Position numbers and translations under genes: made by a program. This document shows positions 56,191-64,000 of a DNA stretch of 64,000 nucleotides, one piece after another (position 1 is the first letter of the stretch; the number at the start of each line of letters is the position of its first letter). Source of the DNA: Rhodococcus sp. KRD197 (GTDB lineage Bacteria; Actinomycetota; Actinomycetes; Mycobacteriales; Mycobacteriaceae); the NCBI RefSeq assembly GCF_017168235.1, contig NZ_JABFAO010000004.1, positions 463,641 through 527,640 on the forward strand, read 5' to 3'. The notes beneath the pieces were generated by a model. The model made no database searches. It was not told the origin of the DNA and was given only the letters and a program-made list of their open reading frames with translations.

Positions 56191-57894
56191 ATGGTGACGG
56201 CAACCGTGGAAACACTTGCTCGCAAACTCGGCCTCAGAACCGACCACCACATCTTCTTCACGTCGGCCGGTCTGACGATCGCGCTGCTCGTGCTGTTCCT
56301 GGTTTTTCAGGATTGGGTCGGAAACGCTTTCGGCACCGGCCGCGAATGGATCGTCACCAACCTCGGTTGGCTCTTCATCATCGGCGTGACGGTGTGGTTG
56401 CTGTTTCTGATCTGGGTGGCCATCAGCAAGTACGGCCATCTGCGGCTCGGTGAGGACGACGACAGACCCGCGTACTCGAACCTTTCGTGGTTCGCCATGC
56501 TCTTCGCCGGCGGCATCGGTACCGTTCTCATGTTCTGGGGTGTTGCCGAGCCGATTTCGCATTTCTCCGCACCCCCTTTCGAGGGTGTCGCGCCCTACAG
56601 CGTCGAAGCGTCCCAGGACGCGATGAGTATTTCTCTGTATCACCTGAGCCTGCACACTTGGGCGATCTTCACGTTGCCGGGTTTGGCGTTCGGCTTCTTC
56701 ATCTACCGATACAAGCTGCCGATGCGTGTGTCCTCGGTGTTCTATCCAATACTGAAAGAACGCATCTCAGGCCCGATCGGGAAGACCATCGATGTCTTCG
56801 CTGTGCTGGGCACCGTCTTCGGTCTGGCCGTTTCGTTGGGGCTCGGCACGTCTCAGATCAACGCCGGTCTGAGTGAGCTCGTCGGCCTACCCGACGCGGT
56901 GTGGGCGAAAGTGGTGATCATCGGCCTCCTCACGGTGGTGGCGACGATCTCGATTGCCGTCGGGTTGGACAAGGGTGTGCGCCGGTTGTCGAACGTCAAC
57001 ATCCTCACCGCCGTCGGACTGATGATCTTCGTTCTGATCGCCTCCGACACCGTGTTCTTGCTCCGTCAGATGATCGAGAGTCTGGGTATGTACGCCCAGG
57101 ACATCATCCAGTTGTCCTTCTGGAACGATTCCATGGCCGAGTTCACCTCGGACGGTGGGTGGGGTTGGCAGGGCGGCTGGACCGTCTTCTACTGGGCGTG
57201 GACGGTGACCTGGGCCCCGTTCATGGGTGTCTTCCTCGCCCGAATCTCGCGCGGGCGGACAATCCGCCAGTTCGTCATCGGGGTGTTGGCTGCGCCGTCA
57301 CTGTTCACGCTCGTCTGGTTCGTGATCTTCGGCTGGTCGGCGATGAAGATCGACGGTATCGGCGGCGACGGCGGGCCGATCTCGGAAGCGGTGAACGAGA
57401 GTGTTCCGCTGGCCATGTTCGCGTTCTTCGAGAACTTCCCGGCCGCGACCCTGGTTCAGGGCATTGCGGTGGTGGTCGTCGCGCTGTTCTTCGCCACGTC
57501 CTCGGACTCGGCATCGTTGGTGATCGACATGCTGTGCTCCGGCGACGGTGACGCCGGTCCGGTGCGGCAACGCGTGTTCTGGGGTGTCACCGAAGGCGCG
57601 GTCGCGGCCACATTGATCGTGCTCGGCGGCGAGGCGGGGCTCCAAGCGCTGCAGGAAGTCATCACGGTGATCGGTCTACCGATCTTCATTCTCGTGTCTC
57701 TGATGATCGTGACCTTGGTGATGGGTTTGCGCGCAGAACGGGTGAAGGTCCAGCCGCTCACCCACGAACAGTTCTTGACGCACAACGGTAAGTCGCCACA
57801 AACCGAGTCGGAAAGGGTGCGGTCATCGAAATTGTCCAGAGACTCCGATGACACGGCACCCCCGGACCCGGGTACCGGTGACGACAAAGAGTGA
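56191..57894 (+). CDS. BCCT-family transporter
   Basis: 567 residues, 12 helices. WGWQGGWTVFYWAWTVTWAPFMG and the ISRGRTIRQF loop are diagnostic of the betaine/carnitine/choline family; MFWGVAEPISHF also fits. Imports quaternary or methylated amines, relevant to the adjacent amine-oxidation genes. Start is ATG 56191 or GTG 56179. A charged C-terminal tail of about 55 residues follows the last helix. Confidence 0.9.
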   Translation: MVTATVETLARKLGLRTDHHIFFTSAGLTIALLVLFLVFQDWVGNAFGTGREWIVTNLGWLFIIGVTVWLLFLIWVAISKYGHLRLGEDDDRPAYSNLSWFAMLFAGGIGTVLMFWGVAEPISHFSAPPFEGVAPYSVEASQDAMSISLYHLSLHTWAIFTLPGLAFGFFIYRYKLPMRVSSVFYPILKERISGPIGKTIDVFAVLGTVFGLAVSLGLGTSQINAGLSELVGLPDAVWAKVVIIGLLTVVATISIAVGLDKGVRRLSNVNILTAVGLMIFVLIASDTVFLLRQMIESLGMYAQDIIQLSFWNDSMAEFTSDGGWGWQGGWTVFYWAWTVTWAPFMGVFLARISRGRTIRQFVIGVLAAPSLFTLVWFVIFGWSAMKIDGIGGDGGPISEAVNESVPLAMFAFFENFPAATLVQGIAVVVVALFFATSSDSASLVIDMLCSGDGDAGPVRQRVFWGVTEGAVAATLIVLGGEAGLQALQEVITVIGLPIFILVSLMIVTLVMGLRAERVKVQPLTHEQFLTHNGKSPQTESERVRSSKLSRDSDDTAPPDPGTGDDKE

Positions 57895-58033
57895 GCCCCC
57901 GGCTCGAACAGCACATCGTGTCACCCCCAGAACTCGTGGTCATTCACAACGCGATTGACGTCCCCACATCGTGATTGTGCCGATACTGTTTCGATGGCAG
58001 TGTCGGGAAGAATTCGATGGGGGATAGTTCGAC

Positions 58034-59269
58034 GTGAGATCCAGAGTCCGTTCACCGCTCGTTGTCCTCCTCGCCGGGTTGCTCTCGGTTTCTCTGGCGT
58101 CGCCGGCCGGAGCAACTCCGTCCGGGCTCACCGATGTGCTTTTCGTGGCCAACAATTGGGATGGCACCGCCGACTACATGTCACCGGACGGCGAGCTCAC
58201 GCAGTACGGTCGCGTCGACGTCGTACCGGACAAGGACGAACGAATCGCCGAGATCTACCGTGACCCGGTCCGCACCGCGTTCTATCTGGGCATTCGGCAA
58301 CTCGTCGGTGAGGGACACGATCAATACGCCGACGACATGTACACCACCAACGACGGAAGAAACCTCATCGTGTCCCGGCCGAGCTTCGCCGATGTGGTTT
58401 CCATCGACATCGAGTCGGGGGCCATCGTCTGGCGCTTCGCCGTGGATGGTCAGCGAGCGGACCACATGGCGATCTCGCAGGACGGCACCGAAGTCGCTGT
58501 GTCGGCGTCGACGGCAAACACCGTTCACATCCTCGACACGGTCGACGGCCGTGAGATCGGCCGTTTTCCGACGGGGACCTCGCCGCACGAGAACGTGTAC
58601 ACCAAAGACGGCCGATACATCATCAACGCAAGTATCGGACGTGTCGAAAGTCCCTTCGATGCACCACAATTGGGCGTGACCAAGTTCCCGCGTTGGATCG
58701 CTTTCTACGATCGCACGACAGGCGAGGTAGTGCGCAAAATCGACATCGGCGCCAAGTTGGCCGAGGCGGGACACCCAGGAATGAGCTCGTCGGTCCGTCC
58801 CATGACGCTGTCGCCGGACGAGCGCTTCCTGTATCTGCAGGTATCGTTCTTCCACGGCGTCGTCGAGTACGACTTGCAGCAAGACCGCGTCACGAGGGTC
58901 GCCGAATTGCCCATCTCTGCTGCCGCTGCCGCCCTTCCTCGTGAGTCGTATCTGTTGGATTCGGCACACCACGGTATCGCCATGAACGCGTCCGGTACCA
59001 AGATGTGTGTCGCTGGGACGATGTCGGATTACGCGACGATCGTCTCGCGCGAGACGCTTACCGCGGGTCCGCTGGTGACCGCGGGCGAGAAGCCTTATTG
59101 GTCCACCCGGAGCAACGACGGGCAGTACTGCTTCGTGTCCTGGGCCGGCAGCGACAAGGTGTCGGCAATATCGTTCGACACAGGTCTCGAAGTCGCCAGC
59201 ACCGTCGTTGGAGACCATCCGCAGCGCATGCGCACCGGAGTCGTCGACTCCGCTCTCCTGGGCTCGTGA
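58034..59269 (+). CDS. Secreted YncE-like beta-propeller protein
   Basis: 411 residues, GTG start. Sec signal peptide ending near ASPAGA, then repeating beta-propeller blades (MAISQDGTEVAVSASTANTV, later MTLSPDERFLYLQV). Resembles YVTN/YncE-type proteins and distantly amine-dehydrogenase heavy chains. No catalytic residues recognised; probably extracellular binding or scaffold. Confidence 0.75.
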   Translation: MRSRVRSPLVVLLAGLLSVSLASPAGATPSGLTDVLFVANNWDGTADYMSPDGELTQYGRVDVVPDKDERIAEIYRDPVRTAFYLGIRQLVGEGHDQYADDMYTTNDGRNLIVSRPSFADVVSIDIESGAIVWRFAVDGQRADHMAISQDGTEVAVSASTANTVHILDTVDGREIGRFPTGTSPHENVYTKDGRYIINASIGRVESPFDAPQLGVTKFPRWIAFYDRTTGEVVRKIDIGAKLAEAGHPGMSSSVRPMTLSPDERFLYLQVSFFHGVVEYDLQQDRVTRVAELPISAAAAALPRESYLLDSAHHGIAMNASGTKMCVAGTMSDYATIVSRETLTAGPLVTAGEKPYWSTRSNDGQYCFVSWAGSDKVSAISFDTGLEVASTVVGDHPQRMRTGVVDSALLGS

Positions 59270-59325
59270 GTCTCACGCGGGACTACGCGGGGTGGATAGC
59301 GCTAGGACCAGGCGGTGAACCGAGG

Positions 59326-59988
59326 CTAAGCCACCAGGTTGCCGACTGCCCATGTCATGTGGGTGCGGACGGCTAGTTCGGCGTTGCTGGGATCGCCCGC
59401 GTCGATGGCGTCGACGATCTCGTGGTGGCGGTCGGCATCCATGTTTCCGACCGCGCGATCACGGCCGGCATACATGATCGACATGCGGATCGAGCCTTCG
59501 AGGTTGCTCCAGGAGTGTAGAAGTGTCTCGTTGTCGGCAGAGCGACAGAGCAGACGGTGAAAGTCGAGGTCCGCTTCGATGCGGGCGTCGAGGGTTTCGT
59601 CCTTCGGCGCCTTTCCCATCAAATCCAGTGCCGCTCGCAGGTCAGCGACGATCCGAGCGCGTTCGGCGTGCTTGGCGATCTCGGCGGCGGCGAGCCCTTC
59701 GAGGGCGGCACGGACCGAGAAGATGTCTTGGATTTCTTTCGTGTCGAGGTGCCGGACGTGAAGCCGTCCGCGTGCCCCAGTGACGACGAGGCCTTCCTGC
59801 TGCAGCTGCCTCAATGCTTCACGAAGTGTGCCGCGGGAAATCTGCAGTCGCTCTGATAGTTCGGTCTCGACGAGTGCGCTGCGCGGGCGTAGCTCCCCGC
59901 TGGTGATGGCGGTCCGCAGAGCGGTGACGGCCTGTTGACGCAGATTGGTCTTCTGCAGTCCGAGAAGTGTGCCGGATTGCCCCACCAT
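59326..59988 (-). CDS. GntR/FCD-family regulator
   Basis: 220 residues. GntR winged helix (ERLQISRGTLREALRQLQQEG) and FCD effector domain with metal-binding Asp/His positions (DLDFHRLLCRS, DRHHEIVDAI). AGGAGG precedes the ATG at 59988. Downstream of the transketolase operon on the same strand. Likely controls that operon through TGTCAACA-type sites. Confidence 0.87.
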   Translation of the reverse strand: MVGQSGTLLGLQKTNLRQQAVTALRTAITSGELRPRSALVETELSERLQISRGTLREALRQLQQEGLVVTGARGRLHVRHLDTKEIQDIFSVRAALEGLAAAEIAKHAERARIVADLRAALDLMGKAPKDETLDARIEADLDFHRLLCRSADNETLLHSWSNLEGSIRMSIMYAGRDRAVGNMDADRHHEIVDAIDAGDPSNAELAVRTHMTWAVGNLVA

Positions 59989-60032
59989 GGAGCCTCCTTT
60001 CATCGGAGACGAAGTGGTCGTCTCACTGGAGA

Positions 60033-60056
60033 CAGTCAACAGGTAGCTGTCGACAG
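60033..60056. promoter_or_regulatory. Candidate GntR autoregulatory site
   Basis: CAGTCAACAG (60033-60042) and the palindrome CTGTCGACAG (60047-60056), 45-68 bp before the GntR start. They resemble TGTCAACAG in front of the transporter gene. Confidence 0.45.
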
Positions 60057-60111
60057 TGAGTGTACGTGCACACGACGATGTCTTCTCGGACCGCAGAGCC
60101 ATCGCTGAGGT

Positions 60112-61101
60112 CTACAGTTCGGCCAGAATGCGAGACTCGATGCTCGAGCTGGACAGGCCATAGCGATCGTGCAGGGTGGGCAGCGCGCCGGCCGCGAGGA
60201 ATTCGTCCGGGAGCGCGATGGCACCGATCTTCTTGCCGAGTCCGCGTTCGACAACGGCGGAAGCGACGGTCTCGAACAGACCACCGATCTTGGTGTGGTT
60301 CTCGGCCGTGAACGCCAGGCGGGGTGTATCGAGCTCGGCGAGAACGGTGACAGTGTCGAACGGCTTGATCGTGGGTGTGTGCACGACGGATACGTCGACG
60401 TTGTGCTTGACGAGGTTCGTCGCCGCCTGGAGAGCACGCATGGTCATCAGACCACTGGAGATGATGACGACGTCGTTGCCAGGCCGGACCACCTTGGCCT
60501 TGCCGAGTTCGAAGGTGTAGTCGTATTCGTCGAGGACAGTGGCCACCTTGCCGCGGAGCAGACGCAGGTAAGTGGGACCCTCCGACGCGGCGAGCTGTGG
60601 AACGGCTTGTTCGATATCGATGGAATCGCACGGGTCGACGATCGTCAGGTTGGGCATGCCGCGGAAGATCGCGATGTCCTCGGTGGCCTGATGGCTGGGA
60701 CCGTAGCCGGTCGTCAGACCCGGGAGACCGCCGATGATGTTGACATTGAGATTGGGCTCGGCGATGTCGAGGCACAGGAAGTCGTACGCACGACGAGCGG
60801 CGAAAACCGAATATGTCGACGCGAAGGGGATCAGTCCGGTCTCGGCCATGCCCGCGGATGCGCCCAGCAGCAGCTGTTCGGCCATGCCCATCTGGAAAAA
60901 GCGCTCCGGGAACGTCTGGGCGAAGATGTGCATGTCGGTGTATTTCGCGAGATCAGCGCTCAGTCCGACGATTTTGTCGTTGTCCTTCGCGGCCTTGACC
61001 AGTGCGTGTCCGAACGGGGCGGTGGCGGTGCGCTGACCCGGGTCGACGAACGAGGCGATCATGGCCGAAGTCTTGAGCTTCGGAGGCGTCGTGGTGGTCA
61101 T
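60112..61101 (-). CDS. Transketolase C-terminal section (pyrimidine-binding/C domain)
   Basis: 329 residues, the second half of a split transketolase. FGHALVKAAKDNDKIVGLSADL opens it, followed by MGMAEQLLLGASAGMAETGL with the catalytic-type Glu. It forms an active enzyme with the upstream-encoded N-terminal protein, transferring two-carbon ketol units. ATG overlaps the partner's stop. Confidence 0.9.
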   Translation of the reverse strand: MTTTTPPKLKTSAMIASFVDPGQRTATAPFGHALVKAAKDNDKIVGLSADLAKYTDMHIFAQTFPERFFQMGMAEQLLLGASAGMAETGLIPFASTYSVFAARRAYDFLCLDIAEPNLNVNIIGGLPGLTTGYGPSHQATEDIAIFRGMPNLTIVDPCDSIDIEQAVPQLAASEGPTYLRLLRGKVATVLDEYDYTFELGKAKVVRPGNDVVIISSGLMTMRALQAATNLVKHNVDVSVVHTPTIKPFDTVTVLAELDTPRLAFTAENHTKIGGLFETVASAVVERGLGKKIGAIALPDEFLAAGALPTLHDRYGLSSSSIESRILAEL

Positions 61102-62003
61102 GCTCGAACCTTGTCTTCCTGCAGGTTGGTGGGGTCGGTGAAGCGGCCTGTCAGCTCATCGCGGCAGATGCTCCACTCGTGTTCGTCGATGCGCATGAAG
61201 TGCGCCTTCTCGCGGGTTTCGAGAAGTGCGACGCCGAAGCCGATCTTGGTGTCGCAGATGACCACCGACGGGATACCGAAGGGTGATGCCGCGGCGCAAG
61301 CGGAGTCGAACGCACCGAGAAGCGCGGCGGGGTCGTTGCCGTTCACACGGTGGACGTTCCAGCCCATCGCGGCCCACTTCTCGTGGACCGGCTCGATCCC
61401 GAGCACACCTTGGGTGGGGCCGTCGGCCTGCAGTGCGTTCATGTCGACCATGGCAATGAGGTTGCCGAGCTTGTGGTGGTGGGCGCCCATGGCGGCCTCC
61501 CACGTCGAGCCCTCGTCGAGCTCGCCGTCGGAAAGGAAGTTGAACACGCGGGCGGTCGAGTTCTGGTGCCGAAGGCCCAGGGCCATGCCGACTGCGACTG
61601 TCAGACCGTGGCCCAGGGAGCCGCCGGAGATCTCCATTCCCGGTGTGTAGGAGGCCATTCCGGACATGGGGAGCCGGGACTCGTCGGAGCCGTATGTCTC
61701 GAGCTCCTCTTCGGGAACGATGCCCGCGGCAGCCAGGGCGGCATACAGGCCGATGGCGTAGTGGCCGGTGGAGAGAAGGAAGCGATCTCGTTCTTCCCAG
61801 TGGGGGTCTTCAGCGCGATAGTTCAGCCGGTCGGCGTAGACGGCGGCGAAGATGTCGGCCGCGCCGAGGGCCTGTCCGACATAGCCTTGGCCCTGGGCTT
61901 CACCCATGTCGATGACGTGGTGTCGCATGCGGTAGGCGAACTCCGCGGCCTTCTCGATGCGGGAGCGCTCGATCTGCGTCGGTGCTGGGGTCGTGATCGT
62001 CAT
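61098..62003 (-). CDS. Transketolase N-terminal section (thiamine diphosphate-binding)
   Basis: 301 residues. ThDP motif region GDGELDEGSTWEAAM-like (SDGELDEGSTWEAAMGAHHH) plus GSLGHGLTVAVGMALG. Start codon overlaps the transporter stop (ATGA) and its stop overlaps the C-section start. A split catabolic transketolase fits use of an unusual sugar or polyol. Confidence 0.9.
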   Translation of the reverse strand: MTITTPAPTQIERSRIEKAAEFAYRMRHHVIDMGEAQGQGYVGQALGAADIFAAVYADRLNYRAEDPHWEERDRFLLSTGHYAIGLYAALAAAGIVPEEELETYGSDESRLPMSGMASYTPGMEISGGSLGHGLTVAVGMALGLRHQNSTARVFNFLSDGELDEGSTWEAAMGAHHHKLGNLIAMVDMNALQADGPTQGVLGIEPVHEKWAAMGWNVHRVNGNDPAALLGAFDSACAAASPFGIPSVVICDTKIGFGVALLETREKAHFMRIDEHEWSICRDELTGRFTDPTNLQEDKVRA

Positions 62004-63358
62004 GCAAGTTCCTTTGTTTTGACAGGGGCGTGCGCCGGGTGGGGCGTGGTGAGTTCCGCTTCTGCGGCGAGACGGCGTTCGGTCCGTCCCCACGTCTCCT
62101 TGGTTGCGACGGCCGAGGCCAGGCCGATGAGTGCGTAGGTGACGAACAGTAGCGCCGGTCCCATCCACCCAATCCAGACGAAGAGCAGCGTGGTGATGAA
62201 CGGTGTGAAGCCGGACACCATGGCCGAGATCTGGTACGCGAGCGATGCTCCTGATGCGCGGCGTGCGGCGGTGAAGAGTTCGGGAAACCATGCACCCTGT
62301 GCGCCGGCGAGCGCGTTCTGGCAGACGGCGTAGGCCAGGATGATCGTCGCAACGATGAAGAAGAAGACGCCGGTGTTGACGAGAAGGAACATCGGGATGC
62401 CGAACAGGGCCGCGAAACCGCAAACGCCGAGGTAGACCGGGCGACGTCCGATCCGGTCGGTGAGCCTGGCCCACAGCACGGTGGCGAAAATGCCGATGAA
62501 AGACGCGATGCACAGTGCGGTGATGGTCTCCGATGTCGAAGCCAGGTTCTGCGTGTGCAGGTACGAGATCATGTAGGTGACGGACACGGCGTATCCGGCG
62601 GTCTCGGCGATACGAAGACCGATGCCGCGCAGAATGTTCGGCCAGTCCTGCTTGATCGATTCCACGATCGGGGACTTGGTGACGCCGGCATCCTTGACGT
62701 CGTCGAAGACGGGGGACTCGGGAACCTTGGACCTGATGATCAGACCGACAGCGACGAGAACGATGCTGAACAGGAACGGAACTCGCCATGCCCAGTCGCC
62801 ACCGAGGTGGACGCTACCGAGGAAGACGAGGTTGGCGAGGAGCAGTCCGACAGGGAAGCCGGCTTGGACGATGCCAGTGAAGGCACCCTTCTTTCTCCAC
62901 GGAGCGTGTTCGTAGCTCATGAGGATCGCGCCGCCCCATTCTGCGCCGAACGCGAGGCCCTGGATGATGCGCACGACCACCAGCAGGATCGGTGCGACGA
63001 CGCCCGCTTGCGCGTAGGTCGGTAGGAGTCCGATGGCAAAGGTCGCGATTCCCATCAGGATGAGGGATCCGACCAGAACAGGCTTGCGGCCGACCTTGTC
63101 GCCGAGGTGCCCACCGACGATGCCGCCGAGTGGGCGGGCGGCGAAGCCGACGCCGAGTGTGGCGAACGCAGCGAGCGTGCCGGTCACGGAGTTCGAGTTG
63201 GGGAAAAAGGCGGTGCCGAAATACAGAGCGGCGGCGGTGCCGAATCCGATGAAGTCGTACGTTTCGATGACGGCACCGACCGAGGATCCGGCAGCGACGC
63301 GTTTCGCGTCCTTGGTGCCGTGGACCGGTCCGCGCATTTCGAGAACTTTGTCGCTCAT
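62000..63358 (-). CDS. MHS-family MFS transporter
   Basis: 452 residues, 12 helices. SSVGAVIETYDFIGFGTAAAL and RPLGGIVGGHLGDKVGRKPVL are the metabolite:H+ symporter signatures. It should import the substrate processed by the transketolase and isomerase. GGAGCG precedes the ATG at 63358. First gene of the operon. Confidence 0.9.
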   Translation of the reverse strand: MSDKVLEMRGPVHGTKDAKRVAAGSSVGAVIETYDFIGFGTAAALYFGTAFFPNSNSVTGTLAAFATLGVGFAARPLGGIVGGHLGDKVGRKPVLVGSLILMGIATFAIGLLPTYAQAGVVAPILLVVVRIIQGLAFGAEWGGAILMSYEHAPWRKKGAFTGIVQAGFPVGLLLANLVFLGSVHLGGDWAWRVPFLFSIVLVAVGLIIRSKVPESPVFDDVKDAGVTKSPIVESIKQDWPNILRGIGLRIAETAGYAVSVTYMISYLHTQNLASTSETITALCIASFIGIFATVLWARLTDRIGRRPVYLGVCGFAALFGIPMFLLVNTGVFFFIVATIILAYAVCQNALAGAQGAWFPELFTAARRASGASLAYQISAMVSGFTPFITTLLFVWIGWMGPALLFVTYALIGLASAVATKETWGRTERRLAAEAELTTPHPAHAPVKTKELA

Positions 63359-63410
63359 GAGAACGCTCCTGCAGAGGTAGTGGTTCAAAACTCGTCCAGT
63401 GACCGTCGAC

Positions 63411-63482
63411 TGTCAACAAGTCGAGTGTGACCCAATGCACTGTCACTGTCAACAGTTAACCGGCGACGGTTGACGGTTGACT
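63411..63482. promoter_or_regulatory. Operator cluster in the transporter/isomerase divergent promoter
   Basis: TGTCAACAAG (63411), TGTCAACAG (63447-63455) and the inverted pair GGTTGACGGTTGAC (63469-63482) are repeated variants of one motif, also seen at 60033. Suits GntR binding that governs both directions. Confidence 0.5.
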
Positions 63483-63530
63483 GGAGTGAGGCTTACTGTG
63501 GGGTGAATCACGACGGATGGGGATTCATCA

Positions 63531-64000
63531 ATGTTCGAATCGCGGTTGGGATGTTCGACCATCTCGTTCCGGCACCTGACGCTCCATCGAGCGCTGGACC
63601 AGATCGGGAATCTCGGATTCACCGAAATCGACCTGGGATCACTGCCGGGTGTATGCGATCACGTACCGCTCGACCTCACAGGCCGGGCGGTAAAGGACGT
63701 CGCCGACGCGGTTTCCAAGTCGGGTCTGAGGGTTCGGTCCATCAACTGTGACGTGGGTGATCTCAACGACCCGGCGACGGATCTGTCCAAGTCGTCGCAT
63801 TGCGTTGGGTTGCTCGAACTGGCTGCGACCGTCGGTGCAAAAGCGCTCGTGTTGCCGAACGGGGCGATCGGACGTACCCCGATCGGCGATCTGGCCACCG
63901 ACCTGGATCGAGTCGCGGCGAATTTCGAATCGATGCTCGGGTGCGCACAGGGATATGGCGTCGAAGTGTGGACCGAATCGCTCCATGTGTTCAGGCTCTG
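63531..64000 (+). CDS. Sugar phosphate isomerase/epimerase-like TIM barrel, incomplete at the window end
   Basis: At least 156 residues, no stop before the end of the window. MFESRLGCSTISFRHLTLHR, IGNLGFTEIDLGSLPGVCDH and ELAATVGAKALVLPNGA are typical of the AP-endonuclease-2-type isomerase/epimerase family. Divergent from the MHS transporter and probably in the same pathway. The catalytic Glu/His residues lie mostly beyond the visible part. Confidence 0.8.
   Translation, partial: MFESRLGCSTISFRHLTLHRALDQIGNLGFTEIDLGSLPGVCDHVPLDLTGRAVKDVADAVSKSGLRVRSINCDVGDLNDPATDLSKSSHCVGLLELAATVGAKALVLPNGAIGRTPIGDLATDLDRVAANFESMLGCAQGYGVEVWTESLHVFRL

Overview
The window looks like the chromosome, or a large replicon, of a mycolic-acid actinomycete, most likely Rhodococcus. 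The DNA is GC-rich, and the families fit: an Acg-type nitroreductase, a DUF3556 protein, a VAO-type cholesterol oxidase and a prmABCD propane monooxygenase cluster whose proteins read like the Rhodococcus/Gordonia/Mycobacterium versions. This assignment rests on recalled family sequences; no search was run.

Region by region. 1-4660 is accessory DNA: one very large protein with twelve zinc-ribbon repeats and a central Vsr-like nuclease fold, then about 1 kb without genes that holds the 3' half of a tRNA flanked by direct repeats, i.e. an attachment-site-like structure. 4662-7232 is a short NmrA/SDR/TetR operon, followed by a HigBA toxin-antitoxin pair (7398-8009). 8093-16141 is bounded by two direct copies of a segment of about 290 bp (one copy carries a truncated gene); between them lie an alpha/beta hydrolase, a PucR regulator and a three-gene acyl-CoA ligase/DUF3556/FAD-oxidoreductase operon. 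16597-21346 holds an Acg-family oxidoreductase, the 3' remnant of an apbE gene and two abutting insertion sequences (IS4 and IS1380 families).

21466-30240 is mostly metabolism and regulation: Tat-exported cholesterol oxidase, pyridoxine kinase, a divergent MarR/MFS pair, and a thiocyanate hydrolase locus in which the beta and alpha subunits are fused into one polypeptide, with a LuxR-type regulator just upstream. A tandem-TetR regulator is then coupled to a 1,284-residue STAND-type NTPase (30281-34135), a candidate signalling or defence protein. A PaaK-like adenylating enzyme follows.

35751-46804, all on the minus strand, is the soluble diiron (propane) monooxygenase cluster: prmA, B, C, D, amidohydrolase, MIP18-like protein, alcohol dehydrogenase, dedicated chaperonin, an ABM-domain protein and an AcoR-like activator. 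A perfect 17-bp dyad of the AcoR type sits in front of prmA. The likely flow is alkane to alcohol (PrmABCD) to ketone/aldehyde (ADH), with the chaperonin folding the hydroxylase.

46947-55991 is an amine-oxidation island: IclR regulator, APC permease, then mauE, mauD, mauA (TTQ subunit), mauB, a multicopper oxidase, two cupredoxins and a MauF-like membrane protein, closed by a strong terminator. No mauG is present here, and the co-transcribed multicopper oxidase suggests a different TTQ-maturation or electron-transfer route. A BCCT transporter and a secreted beta-propeller follow. 59326-64000 is a GntR-controlled carbohydrate locus: split transketolase, MHS-family transporter and a divergent sugar isomerase that runs off the end of the window.
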